Below, piece after piece: positions 35,135 to 44,140 of a DNA stretch of 64,000 nt (its first letter is position 1; each line of letters opens with the position of its first letter). Origin of the DNA: Fibrobacterota bacterium (GTDB lineage: Bacteria; Fibrobacterota; Chitinivibrionia; Chitinivibrionales; Chitinispirillaceae); the NCBI GenBank assembly GCA_023436205.1, contig JAEZKC010000059.1, positions 1 to 64,000 of the forward strand, written 5' to 3'. The notes under the pieces were generated by a model, which searched no databases, was not told the DNA's origin, and saw nothing but the letters and a program-made list of their open reading frames with translations. The translations under genes and the position numbers were made by a program.

Positions 35135-36823
35135 ATGCTACGCCCCAAAATTTTAGATGTTCTTAAAGGCTATTCTCGTCATCAGTTCATTTCCGATCTA
35201 ACCTCCGGTCTCATTGTGGGAATCGTAGCCATTCCACTGGCGATCGCTTTTGCCATAGCTTCAGGAGTAAGCCCTGATAAGGGATTGGTTACCGCCGTGA
35301 TTGCCGGCTTCATGATATCGCTTCTGGGAGGGAGCAGAGTACAGATCGGAGGCCCCACAGGTGCTTTCGTGGTGATTCTTTACGGAATTGTGCAGCAGTA
35401 CGGTATTGGCGGTTTGGCCACCGCCACCTTGATGGCCGGTCTGATACTGGTGGCCATGGGCATTACTGGTCTGGGAGCGGTGATAAAATTCATTCCTTAT
35501 CCGGTCACCATCGGTTTCACCAGTGGCATAGCGGTTATCATCTTCTCGTCTCAGGTGAGGGATCTTTTCGGTTTTCAGGTGGCGAATGTGCCGGCAGACT
35601 TCTTTGACAAATGGCTAGTGTATATAAAATATGCGGGATCGTTCAACTGGCAGGCAGTCCTGGTTTCAGCCGTTTCGCTACTGATCCTCATTTTCTGGCC
35701 GCGGGTATCAAAACGAGTGCCTGGTTCACTGGTTGCCCTTCTGGTTGCGGTGGCAGGTGTGCAGCTGCTTCACTTTCAGGTGGAAACCATCGGCAGTCGT
35801 TTTGGCGAGATACCCTCCATGCTGCCCGCACCTGTACTGCCGGATATCAGGTTCAGCACCATCAAGGCATTGATTTCCCCCGCAATATCCATCGCGCTTC
35901 TGGGGGCTATAGAGGCACTGTTATCTGCGGTTGTGGCTGATGGAATGATTGGAGGGAAGCATCGTTCCAATATGGAGCTTGTTGCTCAGGGGTTGGCAAA
36001 TATAGCTTCACCTCTGTTTGGTGGAATTCCTGCCACCGGAGCTATTGCCCGTACAGCTACAAACATCAAAAATGGTGGACGTACCCCTGTTGCCGGAATT
36101 GTGCATGCGGTTGTCGTGTTGCTCATAATGATATTCCTTGGACGTTGGGTTAAGCTGATTCCTTTGGCGGCTCTTGGTGCCATTCTGGTGATGGTTTCCT
36201 ACCACATGAGTGAGTGGCGCACCTTTGTGGGATTGTTCAAGAGTCCCAAAAGTGATGTGGCGGTACTTATCACCACGTTTACTCTTACCGTTCTGGCAGA
36301 CCTTACGGTGGCTATTCAGGCCGGAGTTGTGATGTCTGTGTTTCTGTTCATGCGTCGTCTGGCCAGAGCTTCGGGTGTGGAAGTTGTTACTCGGGAGCTG
36401 GATGACGATTCGGAGACGAAAGATGCTCTTTCTACAGAGAATCAGGTTATCCCAAAAGGTGTGGATGTTTTCGAGGTTAATGGCCCGTTCTTTTTTGGTA
36501 CCGCTTTTAAATTTGAGGAAGCTGTAGGCATGGCCGGAAAAAATAATCCCAGAATTCGCATTCTGCGAATGCGTAACGTGCCCATTATTGATTCAACTGG
36601 TCTCAATGCCTTGCGACAGTTCCATACCCAATGCCGGAAGCACAAGACGGTTCTGATTCTCTCTGGAGTTCAGCCAATGGTTATGAAAGCTATTCGCAAA
36701 TCCGGAATGGGAGAACAGATCGGGAAGGAAAATATTACCACTGATATTGGATCTGCGCTTCAAAGGGCCCGTATCGTGCTTGGGCTTGAGGAGGTAGAAC
36801 CGCTAGTGCCTGTGCTTTCCTGA
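35135..36823 (+). CDS. SulP-family inorganic anion transporter with STAS domain
   Basis: An inner-membrane transporter for sulfate, bicarbonate or a related anion. The ATG at 35135 follows aagga and gives 562 residues; an upstream in-frame ATG at 35081 lacks a binding site. The membrane part (about residues 20-410) has the SulP start LTSGLIVGIVAIPLAIAFA, GGPTGAFVV and GGIPATGAIARTATNI. The C-terminal STAS domain (about 440-550) includes IRILRMRNVPIIDSTGLNAL, with a Ser in the position phosphorylated in anti-anti-sigma factors. The substrate cannot be read; no carbonic anhydrase or sulfate-assimilation gene is adjacent. Confidence 0.93.
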   Translation: MLRPKILDVLKGYSRHQFISDLTSGLIVGIVAIPLAIAFAIASGVSPDKGLVTAVIAGFMISLLGGSRVQIGGPTGAFVVILYGIVQQYGIGGLATATLMAGLILVAMGITGLGAVIKFIPYPVTIGFTSGIAVIIFSSQVRDLFGFQVANVPADFFDKWLVYIKYAGSFNWQAVLVSAVSLLILIFWPRVSKRVPGSLVALLVAVAGVQLLHFQVETIGSRFGEIPSMLPAPVLPDIRFSTIKALISPAISIALLGAIEALLSAVVADGMIGGKHRSNMELVAQGLANIASPLFGGIPATGAIARTATNIKNGGRTPVAGIVHAVVVLLIMIFLGRWVKLIPLAALGAILVMVSYHMSEWRTFVGLFKSPKSDVAVLITTFTLTVLADLTVAIQAGVVMSVFLFMRRLARASGVEVVTRELDDDSETKDALSTENQVIPKGVDVFEVNGPFFFGTAFKFEEAVGMAGKNNPRIRILRMRNVPIIDSTGLNALRQFHTQCRKHKTVLILSGVQPMVMKAIRKSGMGEQIGKENITTDIGSALQRARIVLGLEEVEPLVPVLS

Positions 36824-36947
36824 TTTGTTCAAGTTGGTAACAAATTGTACTTTCTTAAGTGGCGGTTTTTAAGAGCCTGCGCGTTTCTGGTGGGTTGGTC
36901 CGCTTTTTGATACCAAATTACGGTACTGTGCTTGAAAGGAGATTCCT

Positions 36948-37493
36948 ATGAAGTGGTATTCCAAAGTGGCTGGTGCTTCTGCAGCGCTTGCCGGGGTGGG
37001 TGTGGCGGTCGGGTATTTACTCCCCAAAGAAACCAGTGTGGAATGCAGTATTAGAATCAAAGCTTCGCCAGTAACGGTATTTGGTCTGCTCAACGACCTT
37101 GAAAAGCAACAGTTGTGGTCCATCTGGAAGCAGAATGATCCCACCATGGAGGTTACTTACGGCGACAAGAGGCAGGGAGAAGGGGCCCGGTACACTTGGA
37201 AAGGCAGACATTCCGGTTCCGGGGCAATCACTATTACCCGTTCAGAATACGAAAAAAGAGTAGATACTTTTGTAGATCTTGGAAAACAGGGAACCGGAAG
37301 AGGATATTACAGTATCAAGGCTGATAACGGGTCGGTTTTGGTGACTCACGGATTCTCCATGTTTTCCGGAAAGAATATTTTCGACAGATATTACGGACTT
37401 TCAATGCGCTTTGTGCTTCGGCGTTTTTTTAACCAGGAATTGGCCACTCTAAAGTCCGTTGCTGAAAAGATGGATCAGCTTCAGACTCACTGA
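36948..37493 (+). CDS. SRPBCC family protein (polyketide cyclase/dehydrase-like)
   Basis: A 181-residue protein with an N-terminal hydrophobic segment (AGASAALAGVGVAVGYLL) that anchors or exports it, then an SRPBCC/START-like domain at about 33-175 (IRIKASPVTVFGLLNDLEKQQLWSIW is the usual opening; split here as SVECSIRIKASP and VFGLLNDLEK). Members bind hydrophobic ligands; this one's ligand is unknown. It ends convergently and its last 7 bases overlap the 3' end of the PAS gene on the other strand. The ribosome-binding site is aaggaga. Confidence 0.78.
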   Translation: MKWYSKVAGASAALAGVGVAVGYLLPKETSVECSIRIKASPVTVFGLLNDLEKQQLWSIWKQNDPTMEVTYGDKRQGEGARYTWKGRHSGSGAITITRSEYEKRVDTFVDLGKQGTGRGYYSIKADNGSVLVTHGFSMFSGKNIFDRYYGLSMRFVLRRFFNQELATLKSVAEKMDQLQTH

Positions 37494-38092
37494 TTACTAT
37501 ACGATAAATCATCAATATGGTAATAGAAGCCCTGGCAAACGGTGCAGAGCGAGTGTGACACCTTGGATGAAGGATTTTGAACCCATTCGGGAATGAAATC
37601 CCACTGATCAGGCTTATTTAAATTCTGTACTCGTCTGCAATTTGCACATTGATGAACCATACCCTGACTGTCAATATATTGGAATTCTTCAGTTAAGGTA
37701 TTCACACTGGAATGAGGCATTTCAATGTTAAGTGAGTTGACTATCAGCAGACCGCCCTGTCGAAGGGGATAGATGGTCTGGATGAACTTGCGAAATAGTT
37801 CAGGGCTGGAGCACTCATAATTGAGGTTGGCAGATCTTTCCCTTTTGGCAACTATCTGAAACACCCTCTGGTAGAAATGCTTCAGTACCTCTGGAATAGC
37901 ATCGAAGATATTGGCACCCAACCCCCATTTTCTACTTATATCCGGCTCTCCGTTATTATCTTTTGCGAACTGAGACCAGGCAGTATTGAAATAACCAATG
38001 GTATAATCATTCCAGACTCCGTAGATGGAGCTGAGGTGATTATCTAGCTTTTCAATATTGAATCCACTGAGTAAGTTTTTAAAATCTTCCAT
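37487..38092 (-). CDS. PAS-like domain protein with C-terminal zinc-ribbon
   Basis: A 201-residue cytoplasmic protein. Residues about 15-120 look like a PAS sensor (GYFNTAWSQFAKDNNG, FDAIPEVLKHFYQRVF). The C-terminal part has a two-CxxC arrangement, CANCRRVQNL and SHSLCTVCQGFYY, the zinc-like module often placed after PAS domains in two-component proteins. There is no kinase or receiver domain, so it may be a stand-alone sensor or adaptor. Ribosome-binding site agagg precedes the ATG. Its end overlaps the SRPBCC gene by 7 bp. Confidence 0.68.
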   Translation of the reverse strand: MEDFKNLLSGFNIEKLDNHLSSIYGVWNDYTIGYFNTAWSQFAKDNNGEPDISRKWGLGANIFDAIPEVLKHFYQRVFQIVAKRERSANLNYECSSPELFRKFIQTIYPLRQGGLLIVNSLNIEMPHSSVNTLTEEFQYIDSQGMVHQCANCRRVQNLNKPDQWDFIPEWVQNPSSKVSHSLCTVCQGFYYHIDDLSYSNQ

Positions 38093-38178
38093 ATTTTCCT
38101 CTTCTTTTGGCTTATAAGTATACGATAAACAATGGGTTTTGGTAAGAGGAAAATATGAAAATTGAACTGGAAGACAGG

Positions 38179-38985
38179 TTACGAGGTTTGTTGTCCGTTA
38201 TAGTATTTCATAGCCTCAGGAAGGTACTTTTCCAAGTTCTTAAGCCGTTCGTCGTAGGAGGGGTGAGTGCTGAGAAATTCTGGAGGCTGTCCCTGATTCT
38301 GCTGAGCGGCCATTCTTTCCCAGAATGCCACGGCAGCTCTGGGATCGTATCCTGCCATCGCCATGAAGATCATACCAAGCTGGTCTGCTTCTGATTCCTG
38401 CAGCCGCGAATAGGGGAGAACGATGCCGAGCTGTGCCCCCAGCCCAAAGGCAACCAATGCCAGTTGTTGGGTGGTTTGCGGTTGTTTAGACAGCGCTTCG
38501 CTTAATGCCATACCGCCAAGTTCAACCAGCAGTAACTGACTCATTCTTTCATTACCATGGTGAGCAACTGCATGGGCAATTTCGTGCCCCATGACAACAG
38601 CAAGTCCAAGCTCGTCTCGGGTGACAGGGAGAATGCCGGTGTTTACTCCCACCAGAGCCCCGGGCATGGCCCAGGCATTTACCACTGTATCTTGGAAAAG
38701 GTTATACTCCCATTTAAAATCTTTTATTCTATCGCTGCTGTTTTGATCCTGAAGGTACTTTTCAACTGCGGTCCTTAAGTTTTGCCCCACTCTTTGAACA
38801 AGATTTGATTGTGGTGTTCCTGTGACCACTGGAATACTGTCTTTTACCTGTGCATAGGACTCGCTGCTTAACTGGAGAAGTTCAGACTCGGGGACCAGCT
38901 GTAACTGACGTCTCCCTGAAACCGGCACCTGTGTGCAGGTGAAAAGAAGGAGGAAAAACGGCAAAACTAAGGACATCTTTCTCAT
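38179..38985 (-). CDS. M48-family metallopeptidase, lipoprotein (LoiP/BepA-like)
   Basis: A periplasmic zinc protease of 268 residues. The N-terminus has a lipoprotein-like signal with Cys17 (LFTC). The HExxH motif lies in VVMGHEIAHAVAHHG (His134, Glu135, His138), with the third ligand Glu near 194 in LQESEADQLG. The downstream ARWERM-type stretch and STHPSYDERLKNL are M48 landmarks. Family members degrade or remodel outer-membrane proteins. It is on its own transcript region, with the unknown secreted gene upstream 62 bp away. Confidence 0.9.
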   Translation of the reverse strand: MRKMSLVLPFFLLLFTCTQVPVSGRRQLQLVPESELLQLSSESYAQVKDSIPVVTGTPQSNLVQRVGQNLRTAVEKYLQDQNSSDRIKDFKWEYNLFQDTVVNAWAMPGALVGVNTGILPVTRDELGLAVVMGHEIAHAVAHHGNERMSQLLLVELGGMALSEALSKQPQTTQQLALVAFGLGAQLGIVLPYSRLQESEADQLGMIFMAMAGYDPRAAVAFWERMAAQQNQGQPPEFLSTHPSYDERLKNLEKYLPEAMKYYNGQQTS

Positions 38986-39047
38986 AATAGGTACCTTTTA
39001 GGATTAAGTACACTATTAGTAGAAAGCAATCATGGTTCCATAAAGGA

Positions 39048-39809
39048 TCAGAGTTTTTTCCGTCCTGCTTTGGCTGGGGATTTTATGCCGAAGTAGGTCT
39101 TGATAAAAAAAGTAAAAGCCTGGTCAAATCCGTCGCTATAGGAGAGTTCGGGGTCCCGTTTTGAATTGTTCAATTCCCGTTTTTGCCATTGTCTAGTCTG
39201 GTATATCAGCTCTTTAGCGGCGATGCGCAGTTTTGTGAGCTCCTCGCTGTCATCTCGCCATCTATGAATTCGTTCATCTGATTTGGGAGAACTGAGTGAC
39301 ACATCGTAGAGGTTTTCCGGTGGAAGGGCAATTCTCGGTAATGCATCAGCCGAATTTTTCGCAGCGCAAACCATTGTATGAAATCCGGTCAGAAATTTTG
39401 GCAAATAGCCGTCCAGGTAGAGACACTTGCCCCAGCGCTTACTCTTCAAATCTCCCTCGAAACCATCAAGCGTACTCACCAGCGTTTTGGATACTCGGCT
39501 AAGCTGCTTTGCTTCGAAATCGGATAGAAGATAAGCGGTTTCATATGATTCCTGAAAGAGAACCGTTTCCGTACCGTGTTTTTCCTTCTTTAATAAAAGG
39601 TCATCTTTTTTTGCAATCACCGGCTGTTCGTCTGATCCCTCAAAGGTAATCTTCACCCGATCATACTGCCCTGTTTCTTCATCGAAGGAGATTGTAAGTT
39701 TTGGCAGCGGAATGGAATAGGAATCTCTGGGCTCCAGATTCTTGGTTTCCTGGCTCCAGAGAGAGGCGGCAGATAGAACAAAAAGAAAAAACACCAATTG
39801 TTTGGGCAT
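39048..39809 (-). CDS. Secreted protein of unknown function
   Basis: A 253-residue protein with a signal peptide (LVFFLFVLSAASLWSQ) and no domain I recognise. The mature part is acidic-basic mixed, has LDGFEGDLKSKRWGKCLYLDG-like stretch near 120 and a basic C-terminus (KSPAKAGRKKL). Two cysteines near residues 122 and 147 could form a disulphide. It lies 62 bp upstream of the M48 protease gene on the same strand and 56 bp downstream of the terminator of the EF-G operon, so an operon with the protease is plausible. Confidence 0.6.
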   Translation of the reverse strand: MPKQLVFFLFVLSAASLWSQETKNLEPRDSYSIPLPKLTISFDEETGQYDRVKITFEGSDEQPVIAKKDDLLLKKEKHGTETVLFQESYETAYLLSDFEAKQLSRVSKTLVSTLDGFEGDLKSKRWGKCLYLDGYLPKFLTGFHTMVCAAKNSADALPRIALPPENLYDVSLSSPKSDERIHRWRDDSEELTKLRIAAKELIYQTRQWQKRELNNSKRDPELSYSDGFDQAFTFFIKTYFGIKSPAKAGRKKL

Positions 39810-39865
39810 TTTAAACCTTTTAAGAGAATTTCGTTCTGTTCTGCACTAATATAATAATTGAAACA

Positions 39866-39892
39866 GAAAAAAAAAGCCGCTTTTCGCGGCTT
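39866..39892 (-). terminator. Intrinsic terminator of the EF-G/ATPase operon
   Basis: On the minus strand aagccgc, loop gaaaa, gcggctt is followed by a run of nine T residues. The hairpin overlaps the stop codon of the ATPase gene. The plus-strand side is also followed by a T-rich stretch, so it could work in both directions. Confidence 0.9.
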
Positions 39893-40601
39893 ATTTTTCT
39901 TCTGCAATCAGCATGATGTGCGGATCAAGTTTCAGCTGCAGGGAGTCTGGTGCGGGGAAGATTTCATGATCCTTAACCAGGTGCAGATGAATGAAACTTT
40001 CATGAGGTTCCATGAGAATGAGAATGGCGGTATCGGCCATATAAGGGGAAAGTAACATGGGAACCCCTTTATCATCTCTGCTCGGGTCATCTCTGTGCAG
40101 TGTGGCGCTGAACCAAACCTCAATCTGAAGTTCCTCAGCGAACTTTTTGAATTCGGAAAACTGCTCAGTTGAGGAACGGGAGAAGTCATATCCGTCTACG
40201 ATCACCACATCAGCTTCAAAATGTCCATCCTGAATCATGGAACGAATGCTGTTGAGGATTTTGGTTACGGTATTGCCGTCCTGCTTGAAATTCATGATGA
40301 CTCTGTTCTTTGTCACCTCATCATGCACATCCATAGCGTCATCCAGCTTGTATCTGCGGGAAATCTCCTGAAAGATATCTTCATACCAGGACACAATGTG
40401 GCTGGTATTGGAAGCAAAGGAGACGTGAATGATGTGCTTTTTCTGGAAAAGCTGATCTGTGGCGATGTGTACCAGGCAAGCAGTTTTTCCTACACCTTTA
40501 CGTGCAGCAATGATGCCGATGTTACCCTTTCCCACGCCGCCATGAGTAGATTTTTCCAGAATTCTGAGCGGGCTTCTTGAAATGAGCTCTTTACTGACCA
40601 T
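39891..40601 (-). CDS. P-loop ATPase of unknown function, downstream of EF-G
   Basis: A 236-residue cytoplasmic protein. The ATG at 40601 is chosen because aaaggag lies 8 bases upstream; a GTG three codons earlier overlaps that site. Walker A is ARKGVGKTA near residue 35 and the Walker B-like strand is DVVIVDGYDFS near 130. The rest resembles the RecA/KaiC/DnaB-type core, but no DNA-binding or helicase motif is clear. It starts 17 bp after the spd-type EF-G gene and ends in a terminator, so the two are co-transcribed. A role linked to translation is only an inference. Confidence 0.62.
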   Translation of the reverse strand: MVSKELISRSPLRILEKSTHGGVGKGNIGIIAARKGVGKTACLVHIATDQLFQKKHIIHVSFASNTSHIVSWYEDIFQEISRRYKLDDAMDVHDEVTKNRVIMNFKQDGNTVTKILNSIRSMIQDGHFEADVVIVDGYDFSRSSTEQFSEFKKFAEELQIEVWFSATLHRDDPSRDDKGVPMLLSPYMADTAILILMEPHESFIHLHLVKDHEIFPAPDSLQLKLDPHIMLIAEEK

Positions 40602-40618
40602 TAAATCCACTCCTTTGC

Positions 40619-42712
40619 TTATTTCTTTTTGGCTTCGTTTTTCAGGCTTTCCTGATGTTCTTTCTTCAGCTGTTCCGCGATATTTGATGGAACCTTGCTG
40701 TATTTCAGGAATTCCATAGTGAATTCCGCTTTACCCTGTGTGAGTGAACGCAGCACTGTTGAGTACCCGAACATCTCGCTCAGCGGCACCTCGGCCTCCA
40801 CATTAGTGAAATTACTTTCTTCCGTGGTGGAAACAATAATTCCTCGACGCTGATTTATACTTCCCAGAATATTTCCCTGGAATTCAGTCGGTCCTTCAAC
40901 GGACACCTTCATGATCGGTTCCAGTATTTCCGGCTTGGCTTTTTCGAAAGCCTGCCAGAATCCGCCTATGGCGGCAAGCTGGAAAGCGATATCAGAAGAG
41001 TCAACAGGGTGGAAAGATCCGTCATCAATGGAAAGCTTGACACCCACGATAGGAAAGCCGATTATTTTACCCTTGGACAGACATTGCTTGAAGCCCTTGT
41101 CGCAAGAAGGAATATATTCGTTGGGGATCACACCGCCCTTGATGTTGTCCACGAATTCGTAATCCTTCTCGGTAATGGGTTCCAGAATACCGGCCACTCG
41201 TCCGTACTGACCCGATCCACCAGTCTGTTTTTTGTGAGTATAGTCAAAACGGGAGGCGACGGTAACCGTTTCACGGTAGGCCACCTGAGGCATTCCGGTC
41301 TCGATCTCCACTTTGTACTCACGTCTCATACGTTCGATGTAAACGTCAAGATGCAGCTCTCCCATTCCACGGATGATCGTCTCGTTTGACTCCGGGTCGA
41401 CGAAGGTGCGGAAGGTGGGGTCTTCTTTGGTGAACCTGTTGAGTGCCTTTGAAAGGTTATCCGCTGATTTCTTGTCTTTGGGAGAAATTGCCAGGGAAAT
41501 AACCGGTTCGGGCACATACATGGTGGTCATGGCATAGTTGAGTCCACCTTCGGTGAAGGTATCACCGGATGCACAGTCGATACCGAAAAGTGCCACGATA
41601 TCTCCGGAGCCTGCCTCGTTAATGTCTTCCATGGAACTGGCATGCATACGGATAAGACGACCGACCTTAAACCGTTTTCCGCTTCTGGTGTTGGTGAGCT
41701 CACTGCCCTTTTTGATCGAACCCTGATATATTCTAATATATGTAAGCTGACCATATTGACCGTCTTCCAGTTTGAATGCCAGGGCAACCATGGGAAGATT
41801 TGAATCAACTTTGAGCACGACTGGTTCTTCATTCTTGCTCAGGTCAAGAGCTTTGTTTTCAATTTCTGATGGATTGGGCAGATAGTTGATCACACCGTCC
41901 AGAAGAAGCTGAATGCCCTTGTTTTTGTAGGCAGAACCGATAAACACGGGAGTCAAATCCAGAGAAAGTGTTCCTGTTCTGATAGCAGCCTTGATCTGCT
42001 CAATAGTCTCTGTTCCTTCAAGATAGCTCTCTGCCAGCTCATCGGAATACATTGACAAAGCATCGAGCATCTCTTCACGTTTCTTGTTGGCTTCAGCAAC
42101 CAGTTCAGAAGGAATATCCTCCTCTCTGATGAACTCACCGTTTGCGCCATCAAAGTAAACCGCTTTCATGGTAACCAGATCTACCACTCCCTCGTGCTTA
42201 TCTTCCACACCGATGGGGATCTGCATCATCACCGCATTGTGTCCAAGCTTTTCGCGCAGCTGCTGAGTTACGCGGTAGGGGTTGGCACCGGAACGGTCGG
42301 TTTTGTTGATGAAAGCCAGTCTGGGCACCTTGTACCTTTTAAGCTGTCTGTCAACAGTGATTGACTGGGACTGAACACCACCCACGGAGCAGAGCACAAG
42401 AACTGCACCGTCAAGCACGCGCAGGGCACGTTCCACTTCAATGGTAAAGTCGACGTGTCCAGGGGTGTCGATGATGTTGATGGGGTGGTTCTTCCACTCC
42501 ACATTGGTGGCAGCCGATGCGATAGTGATACCGCGTTCGCGCTCCAGTTCCATGGAGTCCATCGTGGCTCCCACACCGTCTTTGCCTTTGACTTCATGGA
42601 TTGCATGAATCTTGTTGCTGTAGAACAGAATGCGTTCAGTCAGAGTCGTTTTGCCCGAGTCAATATGGGCACTGATCCCGATGTTTCGCATTTTCTCAAT
42701 GTTGTACGCCAT
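40619..42712 (-). CDS. fusA: Translation elongation factor G, spd/mitochondrial type
   Basis: GTPase catalysing ribosomal translocation. The 697 residues have the full domain set. The P-loop is AHIDSGKT at 15-22 (in NIGISAHIDSGKTTLTERIL), G2 RGIT, G3 DTPGH and G4 NKTD. Wording such as GISAHIDSGKTTLTER, HEVKGKDGVGATMDSMELER and INIIDTPGHVDFTIEVERAL is closer to mitochondrial EF-G1 and to the 'spd' EF-G group of spirochaetes, planctomycetes and delta-proteobacteria than to classical FusA (AHIDAGKTTTTER). In such bacteria one copy translocates and a second recycles ribosomes; the second is not in this window. No str-operon neighbours are present; a P-loop ATPase follows instead. Confidence 0.9.
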   Translation of the reverse strand: MAYNIEKMRNIGISAHIDSGKTTLTERILFYSNKIHAIHEVKGKDGVGATMDSMELERERGITIASAATNVEWKNHPINIIDTPGHVDFTIEVERALRVLDGAVLVLCSVGGVQSQSITVDRQLKRYKVPRLAFINKTDRSGANPYRVTQQLREKLGHNAVMMQIPIGVEDKHEGVVDLVTMKAVYFDGANGEFIREEDIPSELVAEANKKREEMLDALSMYSDELAESYLEGTETIEQIKAAIRTGTLSLDLTPVFIGSAYKNKGIQLLLDGVINYLPNPSEIENKALDLSKNEEPVVLKVDSNLPMVALAFKLEDGQYGQLTYIRIYQGSIKKGSELTNTRSGKRFKVGRLIRMHASSMEDINEAGSGDIVALFGIDCASGDTFTEGGLNYAMTTMYVPEPVISLAISPKDKKSADNLSKALNRFTKEDPTFRTFVDPESNETIIRGMGELHLDVYIERMRREYKVEIETGMPQVAYRETVTVASRFDYTHKKQTGGSGQYGRVAGILEPITEKDYEFVDNIKGGVIPNEYIPSCDKGFKQCLSKGKIIGFPIVGVKLSIDDGSFHPVDSSDIAFQLAAIGGFWQAFEKAKPEILEPIMKVSVEGPTEFQGNILGSINQRRGIIVSTTEESNFTNVEAEVPLSEMFGYSTVLRSLTQGKAEFTMEFLKYSKVPSNIAEQLKKEHQESLKNEAKKK

Positions 42713-42979
42713 ACAGTATTATCCCTTTTCGCTTTTACAGCAAATTAGTTTGTAAACTTTCCAGAAACCCTGACCATGTCTTATCACGATTGAGAATCCG
42801 GTCAGACTAGGAGGACCACATTAAGCGGCCGAGTAAAATAGTATGTGCAGACAATAATTCCAAAAAAATATTGGAAAATATCATAATCTTTTTGATGAAT
42901 GTTCATCTATGAATATTTTTTGACCGCTGTTTTTTGTATTTTTCGGGTGAAATGAAAAAATACCCCAGTACTACGAAAT
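42713..42979. other. AT-rich divergent intergenic region
   Basis: A 267-bp spacer between the EF-G gene (leftward) and the glycosyltransferase gene (rightward). It includes a 6-bp inverted repeat around a 2-base centre (gatgaa/ttcatc, 42894-42907) that could be an operator. No promoter could be assigned with confidence on either strand. Confidence 0.3.
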
Positions 42980-44065
42980 ATGAGGGTGGATGTTGTGCAT
43001 ATTCTTTACTTTGTGACCTCTCACGGTTATGGCCACGCGGTGCGCACCAGCGCAATCTGTAACTCATTCGACCCAGACGTGCGGGTCACATTCAATACTG
43101 CTTTGCCAGCTCGCTTTTTTGAAGAGGAGATTCATATCCCCTACAAGATAAGAGAGGGAAGCTTCGATATCGGCTGCATTCAAATTGACGGCGTCACTGT
43201 TGATGTGCAGAAAACACTGCAGAGCTATCAGGAAATTGCTTTGCGTAATGATGAACTGCTAGAATCGGAGGTGAAGTGGTGTCTTGAGAATAGAGTGGAC
43301 TGCATAGTGAGCGATATTACTCCTTTTGCATTTGATGTCGCGCATTTGGCAGGTATTCCATCGATTGCCATTTCCAACTTCACATGGTTTGATATTTATT
43401 CAGAATATATTGGGCTGTATCCTGAGTATGAAGAAATGCTCCAAAAAATGGCTCAGCAGTATTTCAGGGCAGATCTGCTTCTTGCACTCTATCCGGCAGG
43501 GGATATGAATTATTTCCCTTATCGGAAGAATATGCCGGTGGTGGGCAGACGAGGTGAAAACAGAAGAGGGGAATTGTTACGAAAGTATTCCATTAACCCG
43601 GGAAAGCATCTCGGTTTGATCTATACTGGAAATTTTGGAATGGAACAGGTGCAATGGCAGGATTTGGAGCGTTTTGAAGATTGGGAATTCGTTGGCGTTT
43701 ATGCCCTTCCCGGTAATCCTTCCAATTATCACCTGGTTACAAAAGATCATTTGAAATATCAGGATCTTTCCGCCTCTGTCGATTGTATTATCAGCAAAAT
43801 GGGATATGGAGTCTTTTCTGAAAGTTTACTTAATGGAATTCCGCTTGTTTATTTGCCTCGAAAACAGTTTGCCGAATATCCGGTTTTGGATTCGGAGATC
43901 AAGCGGCTTGGAGCTGGTATCCAGCTCAGTACAGAGGCATTCAACAGTTTAAAGTGGGAGATGGCGCTTGATTTTTCCACTAGTAATTTTGAAAGAGAAC
44001 CGGTAGTAAACTCTGGAGCACGGTGTTGCGCGGAGGAGATAATGGAAGTCGCTAAACGATTCTGA
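42980..44065 (+). CDS. GT-B glycosyltransferase-like protein
   Basis: A 361-residue cytoplasmic protein with the two-lobed GT-B pattern. The start LYFVTSHGYGHAVRTSAIC is the 'GHG.G H..R' loop of MGT/MurG-like transferases and of the N-terminal half of L-arabinokinase. VDCIVSDITPFAFDVAHLAGIP and the C-terminal CIISKMGYGVFSESLLNGIP with LVYLP are the second-lobe nucleotide-sugar site. Donor and acceptor are unknown. The start is uncertain: ATG 42980 lacks a binding site, while GTG 42995 is preceded by gagggtgga. It stands alone. Confidence 0.7.
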   Translation: MRVDVVHILYFVTSHGYGHAVRTSAICNSFDPDVRVTFNTALPARFFEEEIHIPYKIREGSFDIGCIQIDGVTVDVQKTLQSYQEIALRNDELLESEVKWCLENRVDCIVSDITPFAFDVAHLAGIPSIAISNFTWFDIYSEYIGLYPEYEEMLQKMAQQYFRADLLLALYPAGDMNYFPYRKNMPVVGRRGENRRGELLRKYSINPGKHLGLIYTGNFGMEQVQWQDLERFEDWEFVGVYALPGNPSNYHLVTKDHLKYQDLSASVDCIISKMGYGVFSESLLNGIPLVYLPRKQFAEYPVLDSEIKRLGAGIQLSTEAFNSLKWEMALDFSTSNFEREPVVNSGARCCAEEIMEVAKRF

Positions 44066-44140
44066 GGGGAAATAATACTCTTGTCATTGCGGGTTTTCCA
44101 TTATAAACTAAAAAAAAGAATAGATTAGGATGGTTTATAG

